From contig JADZER010000034.1 of assembly GCA_020850415.1 (NCBI GenBank), positions 1-64,000 on the forward strand: a stretch of 64,000 nt of DNA, given 5' to 3'. This DNA is from Phycisphaerales bacterium. GTDB lineage: Bacteria > Planctomycetota > Phycisphaerae > Phycisphaerales > UBA1924. The translations under genes and the position numbers were made by a program. Within the stretch, counting starts at the first letter, position 1; each line of letters opens with the position of its first letter. A model generated the notes under the pieces. It was not told the origin of the DNA, ran no database searches, and saw only the letters and a program-made list of their open reading frames with translations. Shown here in pieces: positions 25,317-34,902 of this stretch.

Positions 25317-25853
25317 ATGCGTTGGATGTGGATCGATCGCGTGGTCGAGCTTGTTCCCCGCGAGCGGCTGGTGGCGGTGAAGAACATCTCACTGGCCGAG
25401 GACCACCTGCACGATCACTTCCCCGAGGTGCGAGACGGGGCGGGCGTGCTCGTCCGCGCCGCGCTGCCGGTGATGCCCGGGTCGCTGATTATCGAGGGGA
25501 TGGCCCAGACGGCGGGGATCCTGGTCGGCCACGCGGAGGGGTTCCGCGAGAAGGTGATCCTCGCCAAGGTGACCCGCGCGACGCTCGACCGCGACGCCGG
25601 CCCGGGCATGACGCTGCGGTACACGGCCACGCTCGTGCAGCAGAGCCCCCAGGGCGCGTCCACCAACGGTCTGGTCGAGCTTCTCGATCACGCGGCCCCG
25701 GACGCCGGGTGGGCCGAGATCGGGCGCGTCGACCTGATGTTCAGCCACCTGGACCAGAACATGGCCGGGATGGAGTTCCCCGAGCACAACTTCGTCTTCA
25801 GCGAGTCGTTCCGCACGCTGCTGCGGACGAGCGGGATCCCCTGCGAGTTCTGA
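25317..25853 (+). CDS. Hot-dog 3-hydroxyacyl-ACP dehydratase with insertion
   Basis: A 178-residue FabZ/FabA-type hot-dog protein. His34 lies in HDHFPEVRDG and Glu60 in MPGSLIIEGMAQTAGILVG. The spacing between them is 26 residues instead of 14, because of a 12-residue insertion (EVRDGAGVLVRAALP) in the loop between the catalytic residues. The C-terminal half (MTLRYTATLVQQSPQGA, ELLDHAAPDAGWAEIGRVDLMF) completes the fold, with a 30-residue tail. Third gene of the cassette; it starts 18 bases after the ACP stop. Substrate unknown. A thioesterase or ketoreductase function is less likely given the His/Glu pair. Confidence 0.85.
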   Translation: MRWMWIDRVVELVPRERLVAVKNISLAEDHLHDHFPEVRDGAGVLVRAALPVMPGSLIIEGMAQTAGILVGHAEGFREKVILAKVTRATLDRDAGPGMTLRYTATLVQQSPQGASTNGLVELLDHAAPDAGWAEIGRVDLMFSHLDQNMAGMEFPEHNFVFSESFRTLLRTSGIPCEF

Positions 25854-25900
25854 CCGAGACAGGCCCAGCGGGCCCCGCTCCCGGTCGTTGAGGGGCCCGG

Positions 25901-27880
25901 TCAATCCACCCCGACGAGGTTCACCCTGCCCTCGACCACCGGGTGCGCCCCGCGCCCGGACTCGTCGAAGAGCCACGGCCCGACCGCGCCGTCCATGTTG
26001 AGCAGGAGCATGGTGTCGGCGGTCGGCGCGGGCCGTCGGGGCGGGTCGAAGCTCGGGCCCGAGTAGACCGCCGCCTTGCTCAGGCGCACGCCGTCGATCT
26101 CGCCGTCGAAGAAGGACACCGGCTCGGCCCGGCCGTTGACATCGGCGCCGATCATGAGCGGCAGGTTGTTGGTCTTGCGCTTGCCGGAGCTCTTGGTGGT
26201 GGAGATCAGCTTGCCGTCGATATAGAGCCGGACCTCGGCGCCGTCGAACACGCCGGCCACATGGTGCCACTGCCCGACCTTGAGCGCGGGACCCTCGCTG
26301 CGGGCGGTCGCGTACTTGGCGTCGAGAAAGACCGAGAAGTGGGCCTCGCCCTTGTTGACGAAGATGCCGTAGTCGGAGCTCTCGGTCTTAGCGATCAGCC
26401 CCACGCGGTCGCCGAACGATCGGGCTCGCATCCAGCACTCGAGGGTCAGCGGCCCGTCGGGCAGCGGGACCGAGGCGTTCTCGACCCGGATGAAGTCGTC
26501 GACGCCGTCCAGGTCCGCGGCCACTTCGCGCCCCGGGGGCACCGGCGCGGCGATGTCCACGCTCAGCGGCACCGCCGCGCGGACCTCGGGGATGCCGAAC
26601 CGCGCCTGCTCGGCCAGGTAGTCCATCCCGACGACGACCTCGAGGGGGCGGAAGGCGGCGTCGAGGCCCTCCGCCCGGCCGGCGGCGATCTCGAAAGTCT
26701 TGCTCTGGCCCGGGGCGATCGTGGCGTGGGCGTGGTCGGGCGCGGAGGCCCAGCGGCTGTCCGTGCTCTCCAGGCGGACCTCGACCTCGACCGGGCGGCT
26801 GACGGGGTTGGCGACCTCGACGCGGACCATCCCATCGGCGAGGCCGGAGCTGGAGACCTGGAGCGGCTGGGCGATGGAGGGCTTCACATCGGCCAGGCGC
26901 CCGCACTCATCGCTGACCTGGCCGGTGATGGCCCGGACATCCTGGACGGCGCCGACGGGGATGGACGCGAGGGCGATGTGCTCCGCCCGGACGGTGACGA
27001 TGTCGAAGTGGTGGAGGTAGCCGGCCTCGGGCGCCTTGCCGGACTGCTCGCCGCCGACGGTCGCGAGGGTGACATACTGGATGTTGTCTCGCTGGTCGAA
27101 GCGGGCCCGGTGGATGTGGCCGGCGAACACGGCGGTGACATTGCCGGCCTGGACGAGCAGCTCGTGGACCTTGTCCCAGTCGTCCCCGTACCCGCCACGG
27201 AGCCAGCGGGGGTGGTGGAGGAACAGGAAGATGTGCTCGGCGTCGCGCGACTCCTGGAGCGTCTTGCGCAGCCACTCGAACTGCTCGGGGCTCATTTTCT
27301 GGCAGTCGGGCTTGTTGATGGCCTTCTCGCCGGTCTCGGGGTTGCCCTCGTCGGAGTAGAGGGCGATGAACACGCTGTTCTTGTGTTCGAAGGCGTACCA
27401 GAGCGGGCCGAAGTTGGCCTCGTAGTCGCTCTCGTGCTCGCCGGCGGGCTTGCCCGTGCCGCGCCAGTAGATGTCATGGTTTCCCGAGACCGGGAACCAC
27501 GGGCAGAGCAGCGCGTCCATGACCCCCTTGAACTCGCGCATCTGGATCGTCCACTGCTCGGTGGTGTTGTACCCCTGCACGAGGTCCCCCACCGTCATCA
27601 CCAGGTCCGGCTCGAGCAGGTTGGTGTCGCGGACGGCGTCCTTGAGCACCTCGATCCCCTCGGCCGGGCCGCCGGTCCGGTCGCCGTAGACGACGAAGAA
27701 GAACGAGTCCTCCTCGCCGGGGACCGGGAGGATGGGCACGGCGCGCGAGGTCTGGAACCGGCTCTGGTCCAGGACCTCGGGGTGTTCGAGCTGGCAGAAG
27801 GCCGGGGGAGCCCATGCTGCGATCGACGCCGCGGCGGAGAGTGCGAGGGCGACGGCGTGGGGTCTGGGGTGGTGCGTCAT
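25901..27880 (-). CDS. Secreted metallophosphoesterase with LamG/ConA-like domain
   Basis: A 659-residue exported protein. A signal peptide (about 1-29) is followed by a calcineurin-like metallophosphoesterase (about 60-300) with its metal motifs YGDRTGG, VGDLVQG, SGNHDIYW, FLHHPRW and FAGHIHRARF, then a beta region (about 350-460) and a C-terminal concanavalin/LamG-like domain (about 470-640: DGVDDFIRVENAS, LTLECWMRARSF, WHHVAGVFDGAEVRLYIDGKL). It should hydrolyse phosphoester substrates outside the cytoplasm, with the lectin-like domain binding glycan; the substrate is not predictable. It converges on the dehydratase cassette. Confidence 0.9.
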   Translation of the reverse strand: MTHHPRPHAVALALSAAASIAAWAPPAFCQLEHPEVLDQSRFQTSRAVPILPVPGEEDSFFFVVYGDRTGGPAEGIEVLKDAVRDTNLLEPDLVMTVGDLVQGYNTTEQWTIQMREFKGVMDALLCPWFPVSGNHDIYWRGTGKPAGEHESDYEANFGPLWYAFEHKNSVFIALYSDEGNPETGEKAINKPDCQKMSPEQFEWLRKTLQESRDAEHIFLFLHHPRWLRGGYGDDWDKVHELLVQAGNVTAVFAGHIHRARFDQRDNIQYVTLATVGGEQSGKAPEAGYLHHFDIVTVRAEHIALASIPVGAVQDVRAITGQVSDECGRLADVKPSIAQPLQVSSSGLADGMVRVEVANPVSRPVEVEVRLESTDSRWASAPDHAHATIAPGQSKTFEIAAGRAEGLDAAFRPLEVVVGMDYLAEQARFGIPEVRAAVPLSVDIAAPVPPGREVAADLDGVDDFIRVENASVPLPDGPLTLECWMRARSFGDRVGLIAKTESSDYGIFVNKGEAHFSVFLDAKYATARSEGPALKVGQWHHVAGVFDGAEVRLYIDGKLISTTKSSGKRKTNNLPLMIGADVNGRAEPVSFFDGEIDGVRLSKAAVYSGPSFDPPRRPAPTADTMLLLNMDGAVGPWLFDESGRGAHPVVEGRVNLVGVD

Positions 27881-27887
27881 CGGCCAG

Positions 27888-27893
27888 ACGGTA
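27888..27893 (-). promoter_or_regulatory. Leaderless -10 element of the phosphoesterase gene
   Basis: TACCGT on the minus strand ends seven bases before the ATG at 27880; no Shine-Dalgarno. Confidence 0.5.
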
Positions 27894-27941
27894 CAGCGGC
27901 CGTCGCGCGTCGTCGGTCAAGGCAGGATAAAACTCTCGCGC

Positions 27942-28712
27942 ATGCCCGCCGCCCCGGTCACAACCCCGGCCGCCGGATACCTGCCGCCCTACGACTGGTC
28001 GGCGGAGTTCCACGCCTTCACGCCCCAGCACTGGCTCACGCTGGCGGTGTTCTTCGGGCTCATGGCCGGGTCGTGCTGGCTGGGCCGGAGGTGGCGTGGG
28101 CAGCGGCGCGAGAGGATCCTGCGTCAGGCGTGGATCTGGACGACCTTCGCGTGGCAGAGCGCGGCGGTGGTGTGGTACTTCCTGCCGGCCAACTTCGAGC
28201 CCTACGAGAGCTGGCCGCTGCACCTGTGCGACCTCGCGGCGTGGGTCGCGCCGTTCGCCCTGCTCACGCAGCGGCGGTGGCTGCGCAGCCTGCTCTACTT
28301 CTGGGGTCTGGGGCTGTGCACCCAGGCGTTCTTCACCCCGGTCGTGGAGGGCGGGTTCGGGACCGTCCGGTACTGGCTGTTCTTCGTCGGGCACACGCAC
28401 ATCGTGGGCTCGGCGCTCTACGACATGATCGCGCTGGGCTACCGGCCGACGCTCCGCGACTGGGGCGTCGTCACACTCATCACCGTCGCCTGGCTGGCGG
28501 CGGTCACGGCGATCAACATCGGGTTCGATGTCAACTACGGCTACAGCGGCAACACCAAGCCGGGTGGCAGGACGCTCATCGACTTCCTCGGCCCGTGGCC
28601 CTGGCGCATCGGCACGCTGTTCCTGGCGGGGCAGGTGGCGCTGGGGCTGGTGTACCTGCCGTGGGCGGTGGTCAGAGGGCTCAAATCTCAAGAAAGCTCA
28701 AAGCTCAAATAA
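27942..28712 (+). CDS. TIGR02206/YwaF-type integral membrane protein
   Basis: A 256-residue protein with about seven membrane helices and the YwaF/TP0381 family landmarks: FHAFTPQHWLTLAVFFG at the N-terminus, ESWPLHLCDLAAWVAPFALL, RYWLFFVGHTHIVGSALYDM and FDVNYGYSGNTKPGGRTLIDFLGPWPWRI near the end. The function of the family is unknown. The ATG at 27942 lies after TAAAAC but without a clear Shine-Dalgarno. Its last codons lie in CTCAA heptads (28680-28710), giving a polar tail SQESSKLK that may be recent. Confidence 0.85.
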   Translation: MPAAPVTTPAAGYLPPYDWSAEFHAFTPQHWLTLAVFFGLMAGSCWLGRRWRGQRRERILRQAWIWTTFAWQSAAVVWYFLPANFEPYESWPLHLCDLAAWVAPFALLTQRRWLRSLLYFWGLGLCTQAFFTPVVEGGFGTVRYWLFFVGHTHIVGSALYDMIALGYRPTLRDWGVVTLITVAWLAAVTAINIGFDVNYGYSGNTKPGGRTLIDFLGPWPWRIGTLFLAGQVALGLVYLPWAVVRGLKSQESSKLK

Positions 28713-28773
28713 AGCCCTAGCGGCCGGCTCCGGCTTGTCCTTCAGCCTTCAGCCTTCCTCCTTCGGCCTCCCG

Positions 28774-28779
28774 TACACT
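28774..28779 (+). promoter_or_regulatory. Leaderless -10 element with heptads (glycosyl-1-phosphate transferase gene)
   Basis: TACACT ends seven bases before the ATG at 28787. It is immediately preceded by heptads CCTTCAG, CCTTCAG, CCTTCCT, CCTTCGG and CCTCCCG (28739-28773). Confidence 0.58.
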
Positions 28780-28786
28780 CTCCCCC

Positions 28787-29905
28787 ATGCTCTGGCTCTG
28801 CCTCTTGCTCATCGTGGTCGCGGTTGGGATCTCTCTGCCCCTGACGGGCCTGCTGGTGAGGCTCGGGCACCGGTTCGCGACCTACGACTCGGCGGGGGCG
28901 GCGGGGCATGTCAAGGAGCTCCGCCGGGTGCCCAACACCGGCGGCATCGCGGTTTTCGCGGCGGTCGCGCTCCCCCTGGCGGCGGGGCTGCTGGTGGTCA
29001 AGCTGGGCCTGACGGACCTGTTCACCTCGCGCGTGCCGGCGCTGGCCGAGCACCTGCCGGGGATCCAGAGCCAGACCCCGGCCGCGTTGTCGCTGCTGGC
29101 CTGCCTGGTGATCCTCCACCTGCTCGGCGTCATCGACGACCGCCGGGCGCTGGGGCCGTGGGTGAAGCTGGTGGTCATGCTCGGCTGCGCGACGGCGATG
29201 ACGCTGATCACCCGGTCCCGGCTGTTCACCTTCTTTGACCCGCTCGTCGGCGGGCCCTGGCTCTCGGTCGTGCTGACGATCCTGTGGGTCGGTCTGGTCA
29301 CGAACGCGCTGAACTTTATCGACAACATGGACGGGCTGTGCGCCGGCGTGACGACGATCGCGGCCGCGTGCTTCCTGGCGGCCACGCTGTTGCACGGGCA
29401 GTGGTTCATCGCGGCGATGCTGGCGCTGCTGCTGGGGGCGTGCCTGGGGTTCCTGGCGTTTAACATCCCGCCGGCGCGGATTTTCATGGGCGACGGCGGG
29501 TCGCTGGTGGTGGGGTTCACACTGGCGTTCCTTACGGTGCGCACGACCTACTACGACCCCGGGGCCGCGGGCGGGTGGTACGGTGTGTTCATGCCGCTGG
29601 CCGTGCTCGCCGTGCCCCTGTACGACTTCACGACGGTCTCGGTGCTGCGCGTGAGCCAGGGCAAGAGCCCGTTCGTGGGCGACCAGCAGCACCTCTCGCA
29701 CCGGCTGGTGAGGCGGGGGTTCACCAAGCCGGCGGCGGTGGGTCTGATGTGCAGCCTCGGGGCGATCACTGGGGTGTCGGGGATCGTCCTGGGCTCGCTC
29801 GAGCCGTGGCAGGCGATCCTGGTGGGGCTGCAGATCGTCCTCACACTGCTCGCGCTGGCCTTCGCCGAGCACGCGACCAGCGGGCGGAACGGAGCGGGGC
29901 ACTAG
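28787..29905 (+). CDS. Undecaprenyl-phosphate glycosyl-1-phosphate transferase (WecA/TagO/MraY family)
   Basis: A 372-residue polytopic enzyme (about 10-11 helices) that transfers a sugar-1-phosphate, probably HexNAc-1-P, to undecaprenyl phosphate, the first step of a surface glycan. Family motifs are present: GHVKELRRVPNTGGIA, VIDDRRALGP (magnesium-binding Asp pair), TNALNFIDNMDGLCAG, IFMGDGGSLVVGF, and the cytosolic histidine loop DQQHLSHRLVRRGF. WecA-like enzymes have this His-rich loop and MraY does not, so WecA/TagO is the better fit. The O-antigen ligase-like gene follows 18 bases on, consistent with surface polysaccharide assembly. Confidence 0.92.
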   Translation: MLWLCLLLIVVAVGISLPLTGLLVRLGHRFATYDSAGAAGHVKELRRVPNTGGIAVFAAVALPLAAGLLVVKLGLTDLFTSRVPALAEHLPGIQSQTPAALSLLACLVILHLLGVIDDRRALGPWVKLVVMLGCATAMTLITRSRLFTFFDPLVGGPWLSVVLTILWVGLVTNALNFIDNMDGLCAGVTTIAAACFLAATLLHGQWFIAAMLALLLGACLGFLAFNIPPARIFMGDGGSLVVGFTLAFLTVRTTYYDPGAAGGWYGVFMPLAVLAVPLYDFTTVSVLRVSQGKSPFVGDQQHLSHRLVRRGFTKPAAVGLMCSLGAITGVSGIVLGSLEPWQAILVGLQIVLTLLALAFAEHATSGRNGAGH

Positions 29906-29923
29906 CGCCTCATTGTCCGACCC

Positions 29924-32425
29924 ATGACCCCAACCATCCCCAACCCCTCCCCCGTGCTCCGCCGCCTGGGCCTGGCGTGCGTGCTGGTGTCGGTGTGCGT
30001 GCGCGTGCTGACCACCTACGACCCGCTGCCCGGGTGGAGCATGGACCCGTTCAGCAGCGCGGCCCCGCAGAACGGGCTGGGGCCGGCGCAGTCGATCATG
30101 CTGTCGGGGCTGAGCCTGCTCGGGCTGGCGTTGGCGCTCGCCGCGGCGTGGCGGGAGAGAGAACGCGTCCCCGCCGCGCTGCTCACGCTCGCGGGCCTGG
30201 GCCTCGTGCCCGTGGCGTGGCACGGGTGGTTCGGCCCTGGCGCGTGCGTGGAGAACCAGGCGGTGGGCCTGGCGTGGGCGGGGGCGATCGCCTCGGCGTT
30301 GGCGGCCTCGATCGCCTGCCGCCACCCCGCCGAGCGGGCGCTCGCCGTCGCGTGCTGCGCCGGGCTGGCGGGGCCGATGGTGATCCGTGCGGCGGTGCAG
30401 GTGTATGTCGAGCACCCGGTGCTCGTCGAGGACTTCCGGGCCAACCGAGAGGCGCTGCTCGCCTCGCACGGCTGGTCGCCCGAGTCGGCGATGGCCCGCT
30501 CGTTTGAGCGCCGTCTCCACCAGCCCGACGCCTCGGCCTGGTTCGCGATGTCGAATGTGTACGCGTCGGTCATGGCCGGGTGCGTGGCGGTGTTCGGGGC
30601 CGGGTGTCTCGACGCGGTGCGGGCGAGGCTCTGGCGGACCGGCGAGCGGAGCGACCTCTACCGCGCCCTCGGCCTGGGGCTCGGGCTCGCCTGCTCGCTG
30701 GGCGGGTTGTTTCTCGCGCTGCCCGCGGGGGGTTCGCTCCCCAAGGGCGCGGCGGCGGCGATGGTGCTGGGGCTCGGCCTGCTCGGTCTGGGTGTGTGGC
30801 ATGCGAGGCTCACCGAGAGGGAGCTGCACGAACCCGGCAGCGGGGTGAGCTTTCCAGCCCGCCTTGCCTCGGGCGCCCGCAAGGCCGCCCCGTTCTTCGG
30901 CCCCGGGCTTGTTGTCCTGGCACTGTGGGCGGTGGGCCTGCGGGGCCTTGTCGGCGAGCGCGTGGGCGAGCTGAGCCTGCTGTTCCGGTTCTACTACGCT
31001 CAGGCGGCCCTGCGGATCTTCGGCGAGTTCCCGGTGTGGGGGGTGGGTCCCGACGGTTTCCAGGCGGCGTACCTGCTGGCCAAGAACCCTCTCAATCCCG
31101 AGGAGGTATCGAGCCCGCACTCGGTGCTTCTGGAGTACCTGTCCATCCTCGGCGTGCTGGGGGCCGCGTGGGTCGGGCTGGTGTTCGGGCTCGCCTCGCG
31201 GGCGGGGGCGTCCCTGCTCGGGGGCGGCCGGGAGGTCGGCCCGGCGCCCGCGCCGGAAGCGCCGTCGGCGCCAGCCGGGAGGAGCCCCGGCAGGTGGTTC
31301 CTCGCGGTGGTGCTGCTCTGCATCGCGGCCTCGTTTCGTTACGAGGTGCTGCCGTTCGCCCAGTCGGCGCCGGACGCGTTCGGGCTGCTCCTGATCGACG
31401 GCGCGACGAAGCTGGGCGCGGGCGGGCTGCTGTGGCTGGGGCTGGGCGCCGCGCTGCTGCGGGTCCCGCCCCGGACGCTCGCGGTCGGCGTGGCGGCCGG
31501 CGCGCTGGCCGTCCTCACCCACGCCCAGATCGAGCTGATCGGGACGGACCCCGCGGCGTGCGGGTGGTTCTTCACCCTGCTGGGCTGCGCCGCGTCCCGC
31601 CCGCTCGGGGAGGTCGCCGAGCGTGGGCCCCGGCCGGTTGGTCGCCTGGCCCCGGCGTTCGCGGGGGCTTCGTGCGCGGTTCTCGCCGCGGCGGCGCTGG
31701 TGGCCTCGGTGCCGGTCCGGGCGTGGCAGGCCGAGCTGCGGACGACCGCGGTGCGGGCCGCGGAGCCCACCGCCCTGGGGCAGCGGGCCCGGGACCTCGG
31801 CTCCGGCCGGAGCGACGAGACGCCGGCGGCGTTGGTCGCGGACCTGTCGGCGTTGCTCGGGCGTCCGGTCGCGCCGACCCCGGAGGCGTTCAACGCCGGG
31901 CTCGACGAGCTGCGCCTGGCCCGGGCGGGTGAGGCGGCGGGGAGACTCGACGCGCTGGCCCGGGCCCGGGCGACGCCAAGCCGGTCGGTCGCCGATGCCG
32001 CGATCGGCGCCCGGATTGCCCACTGCGCCCTGACTGCCCGTCTCGGGTGGGACCCGGCGAAGGAGGCGGGCGCGGTCGTGGAACTGGCGTCATGGAGCAC
32101 GGCCCGCTGGCCGGGCGACTCACGGCTGTGGCGGGACCGGGCGCAGGCCATCCGGCTGGCCGGGGAAGTGGCGCCCCAGCTGGCCGAGGCGGGCGAGGAC
32201 GGGGCCGATATCGACCCCCTGCTCATGGCCGCTCGGCTTGACCCGTTGAGCCCGCAGCTTGCGTCGCAGCTCTCGCACCGGCTAGCGGAGGCCGGGCGGG
32301 GTCCTGAAGCCCGGGAATGGGCCGGGCGGGCTCTGGCGAACCACGCCTGGCGCCGGCTGGATCCCCTGGCCGGATTGTCCGAGAACCAGGTGCGAAGCCT
32401 GCGCGAACTTCTGGGGTATCCTTGA
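29924..32425 (+). CDS. O-antigen ligase/polymerase-like membrane protein
   Basis: An 833-residue membrane protein with about twelve hydrophobic segments in the first 560 residues. The Wzy_C/O-antigen ligase signature is in the middle: ALRIFGEFPVWGVGPDGFQAAY and EVSSPHSVLLEYLSILGVLG, with the conserved GxGPxxF and the periplasmic His. The last 270 residues are soluble, helical and TPR-like (VADAAIGARIAHCALTARLG, LSHRLAEAGRGPEAREWAGRAL). It probably joins or polymerises glycans on undecaprenyl carriers, working after the upstream transferase. Ligase versus polymerase cannot be told from sequence. A TATCCT lies at its very 3-prime end (32417). Confidence 0.82.
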   Translation: MTPTIPNPSPVLRRLGLACVLVSVCVRVLTTYDPLPGWSMDPFSSAAPQNGLGPAQSIMLSGLSLLGLALALAAAWRERERVPAALLTLAGLGLVPVAWHGWFGPGACVENQAVGLAWAGAIASALAASIACRHPAERALAVACCAGLAGPMVIRAAVQVYVEHPVLVEDFRANREALLASHGWSPESAMARSFERRLHQPDASAWFAMSNVYASVMAGCVAVFGAGCLDAVRARLWRTGERSDLYRALGLGLGLACSLGGLFLALPAGGSLPKGAAAAMVLGLGLLGLGVWHARLTERELHEPGSGVSFPARLASGARKAAPFFGPGLVVLALWAVGLRGLVGERVGELSLLFRFYYAQAALRIFGEFPVWGVGPDGFQAAYLLAKNPLNPEEVSSPHSVLLEYLSILGVLGAAWVGLVFGLASRAGASLLGGGREVGPAPAPEAPSAPAGRSPGRWFLAVVLLCIAASFRYEVLPFAQSAPDAFGLLLIDGATKLGAGGLLWLGLGAALLRVPPRTLAVGVAAGALAVLTHAQIELIGTDPAACGWFFTLLGCAASRPLGEVAERGPRPVGRLAPAFAGASCAVLAAAALVASVPVRAWQAELRTTAVRAAEPTALGQRARDLGSGRSDETPAALVADLSALLGRPVAPTPEAFNAGLDELRLARAGEAAGRLDALARARATPSRSVADAAIGARIAHCALTARLGWDPAKEAGAVVELASWSTARWPGDSRLWRDRAQAIRLAGEVAPQLAEAGEDGADIDPLLMAARLDPLSPQLASQLSHRLAEAGRGPEAREWAGRALANHAWRRLDPLAGLSENQVRSLRELLGYP

Positions 32426-32754
32426 TTCCCCCCCGGCCCGGGCCAACCATTCCGCATGCCCTGGCGCGACCGCGCCGCAGGGTATCCGTTTAGGCAGCCG
32501 GACCGCGTCCATGGAAGATGAACCTGAAAGATTGACCGCCGGCGGGTGGGACTGAACGCGACGACGCGCCTTCTCCCGGGCGGCACAAGGCCCCAGGCCG
32601 CGGCCCCCGACTCGATCACCACGACGACGAAACCGACCCCGCCCGGCGCGGCGAGGGGGGTCTGACCAGTAGCAGCACCCGCGGACCGGGCCCCGCCCCG
32701 GCGACCGAACCGAGAGACACGCTCGCACACGAGGAACGCACAAGGACGACGACC
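32426..32754 (+). other. Long upstream region of fusA
   Basis: A 329-base gap with no convincing reading frame. A TATCCT at 32417-32422 could start a leader of about 325 bases for fusA, but no known ribosomal-protein leader or riboswitch was recognised. The last bases before the ATG (AAGGACGACGACC) give a weak ribosome-binding site. Confidence 0.4.
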
Positions 32755-34869
32755 ATGGCCACCGACCTCAGGCATACCCGGAACATCGGCATCTGCGCCC
32801 ATATCGACGCGGGCAAGACCACCGTCACCGAGCGCATCCTCTACTACACCGGGAAGAACTACAAGATGGGCGAGGTGCACGAGGGCACCGCGACGATGGA
32901 CTTCCTGCAGGAGGAGCAGGAGCGCGGGATCACGATCCAGTCGGCGGCGACGACCTGCCCGTGGGTCCGCAACGGCGAGGACTACAAGATCAACCTGATC
33001 GACACGCCGGGGCATGTGGACTTCACGATCGAGGTGGAGCGGTCGCTGCGCGTCCTGGACGGCGCGGTGGCGGTGTTCGACGGCAAGGAGGGCGTCGAGG
33101 CCCAGTCCGAGACCGTCTGGCGTCAGGCCGACCGGTACAAGGTCCCCCGCATCTGTTTCATCAACAAGATGGACAAGCTGGGCGCGGACTTTGAGTACAG
33201 CTTCAACTCGATCCGGGCCCGGCTGGGCGCCAACCCCATCGCGGTGCAGTACCCGATCGGCTCGGGCAACGAGCTGGAGGGCATCATCGACCTGCTGGGC
33301 ATGAAGGCGTACTACTTCGACGCCGACGAGAAGGGCGCGGTCGTCACCGAGAAGGAGATCCCCCCCCACCTGATGGACAAGGCGAGGGCGTGGCACCACG
33401 CGCTGGTCGAGCTGGCCGTCGAGCTCGATGACTCCCTCATGGAGAAGTACCTCGAGGACGAGACGACGGTCACCCCCGACGAGATCCGCGCGTCCATCCG
33501 CAAGGGCACGATCGATCGGCGCTGCAACCCGGTCTTCTGCGGCGCCGCCCTCCGGAATGTCGGCGTCCAGCGCCTTCTCGACGGCGTCATCGACTACCTG
33601 CCCGCGCCCGACGAGGTCCCGGAGGTCGAGGGCACCGACCCCCGCGACTCCGAGAAGAAGCTCACCCGGCCCCACGCCGAGGACGCCTCCCTCTCCGCCC
33701 TGGTCTTCAAGGTCGTCAACGACGCCCACGGCGACCTCACCTACATGCGCATCTACTCCGGCACGCTCAAGAAGGGCAGCCGCCTGCTCAACCCCGTCAA
33801 CGGCAAGAAGGAGAACATCAGCCGCATCTTCGAGATGCACGCCCAGAACCGCGACCCGCTCGAGGAGGCCGGCTGCGGCTCGATCGTCGCGGTCATCGGC
33901 GTCAAGGACTCCTACACCGGCGACACCCTCTGCGACGCCGACGACCCCATCGTCCTGGAGCGCATGACCTTCCCCGAGCCGGTCATCAGCATGTCCATCG
34001 AGCCCAACGGCTCGGACGACAAGCGCCGCCTCTCCGAGGGGCTCGCCACCATCCGGCGCGAGGACCCCTCGTTCCGCTCGCACTTCGACGAGGAGACGGG
34101 CCAGACCATCATCGCCGGCATGGGCGAGCTGCACCTCGAGATCATCAAGAACAAGCTCACCCGCGACATGAAGATCGGCTGCACCGTCGGCAAGCCCCGC
34201 GTCTCGTACCGCGAGACCATCCAGGGCCCCGCCAAGGATGTCCGCGGCAAGTTCGTCAAGCAGACCGGCGGACGCGGTCAGTACGGCGACTGCACCGTCA
34301 ACATCGAGCCCTACACCGAGGAGCAGGCCAAGGCCGACGGCGTCAAGTTCGTCGAGAGCGTCGCGTTCGTCAACGGCATCGTGGGCGGCTCGATCCCCAA
34401 GGAGTTCATCCCGTCGGTCGAGGCCGGCGTCCGCCAGACCGCCCTCGCCGGGGTCACCGCCGGGTACCCGCTCATCAATGTCAAGGTCACCCTGATCGAC
34501 GGGTCGAGCCACGCCGTCGACTCGTCGCAGATCGCGTTCGAGCAGGCCGGGCGGCTCGCGCTCCAGATGGCCGTCGCCAAGGCCGGCAGCGTCCTCCTCG
34601 AGCCCATCATGAAGGTCGTCATCACCAGCCCCGAGGACTACATCGGCAATGTCACCGGCGACCTCAACAGCCGGCGCGGCATGATCGTCGACTCCGAGGA
34701 CCGCGGGCCCGTCAAGCTCATCACCGCCGAGGTGCCGCTCTCGGAGATGTTCGGCTACACCACCACCCTCCGCGGCATGAGCCAGGGGCGCGCGACCTCC
34801 ACCATGGAGTTCCTCGAGTACCGCGCCATGCCCGCCAGCATGGCCAAGGAAGTCATCGCCGCCGGCTGA
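32755..34869 (+). CDS. fusA: Elongation factor G
   Basis: EF-G is the GTPase that drives ribosomal translocation. At 704 residues it has normal length. G1 is AHIDAGKTTVTERILYYTG, G2 region RGITIQSAATT, G3 DTPGH and G4 NKMD, followed by domains II-V including GMGELHLEII and GQYGDCTVNIEP. It lacks a linked rpsL-rpsG-tuf operon, so this copy stands alone between the ligase gene and adk. Codon use shifts to strong C at third positions from about residue 200, as expected for a highly expressed gene. Whether it is the main translational EF-G or a second paralogue cannot be decided from this window. Confidence 0.96.
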   Translation: MATDLRHTRNIGICAHIDAGKTTVTERILYYTGKNYKMGEVHEGTATMDFLQEEQERGITIQSAATTCPWVRNGEDYKINLIDTPGHVDFTIEVERSLRVLDGAVAVFDGKEGVEAQSETVWRQADRYKVPRICFINKMDKLGADFEYSFNSIRARLGANPIAVQYPIGSGNELEGIIDLLGMKAYYFDADEKGAVVTEKEIPPHLMDKARAWHHALVELAVELDDSLMEKYLEDETTVTPDEIRASIRKGTIDRRCNPVFCGAALRNVGVQRLLDGVIDYLPAPDEVPEVEGTDPRDSEKKLTRPHAEDASLSALVFKVVNDAHGDLTYMRIYSGTLKKGSRLLNPVNGKKENISRIFEMHAQNRDPLEEAGCGSIVAVIGVKDSYTGDTLCDADDPIVLERMTFPEPVISMSIEPNGSDDKRRLSEGLATIRREDPSFRSHFDEETGQTIIAGMGELHLEIIKNKLTRDMKIGCTVGKPRVSYRETIQGPAKDVRGKFVKQTGGRGQYGDCTVNIEPYTEEQAKADGVKFVESVAFVNGIVGGSIPKEFIPSVEAGVRQTALAGVTAGYPLINVKVTLIDGSSHAVDSSQIAFEQAGRLALQMAVAKAGSVLLEPIMKVVITSPEDYIGNVTGDLNSRRGMIVDSEDRGPVKLITAEVPLSEMFGYTTTLRGMSQGRATSTMEFLEYRAMPASMAKEVIAAG

Positions 34870-34902
34870 TCCGGCCCCCGTTACCACCCCCCGGGATCCC
34901 CC

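Noticed and set aside
28742-32023. 1093-aa minus frame opposite the transferase and ligase genes
   Set aside because: It is Arg/Gln/Pro-rich low complexity, while the plus strand encodes clear family motifs and membrane proteins.
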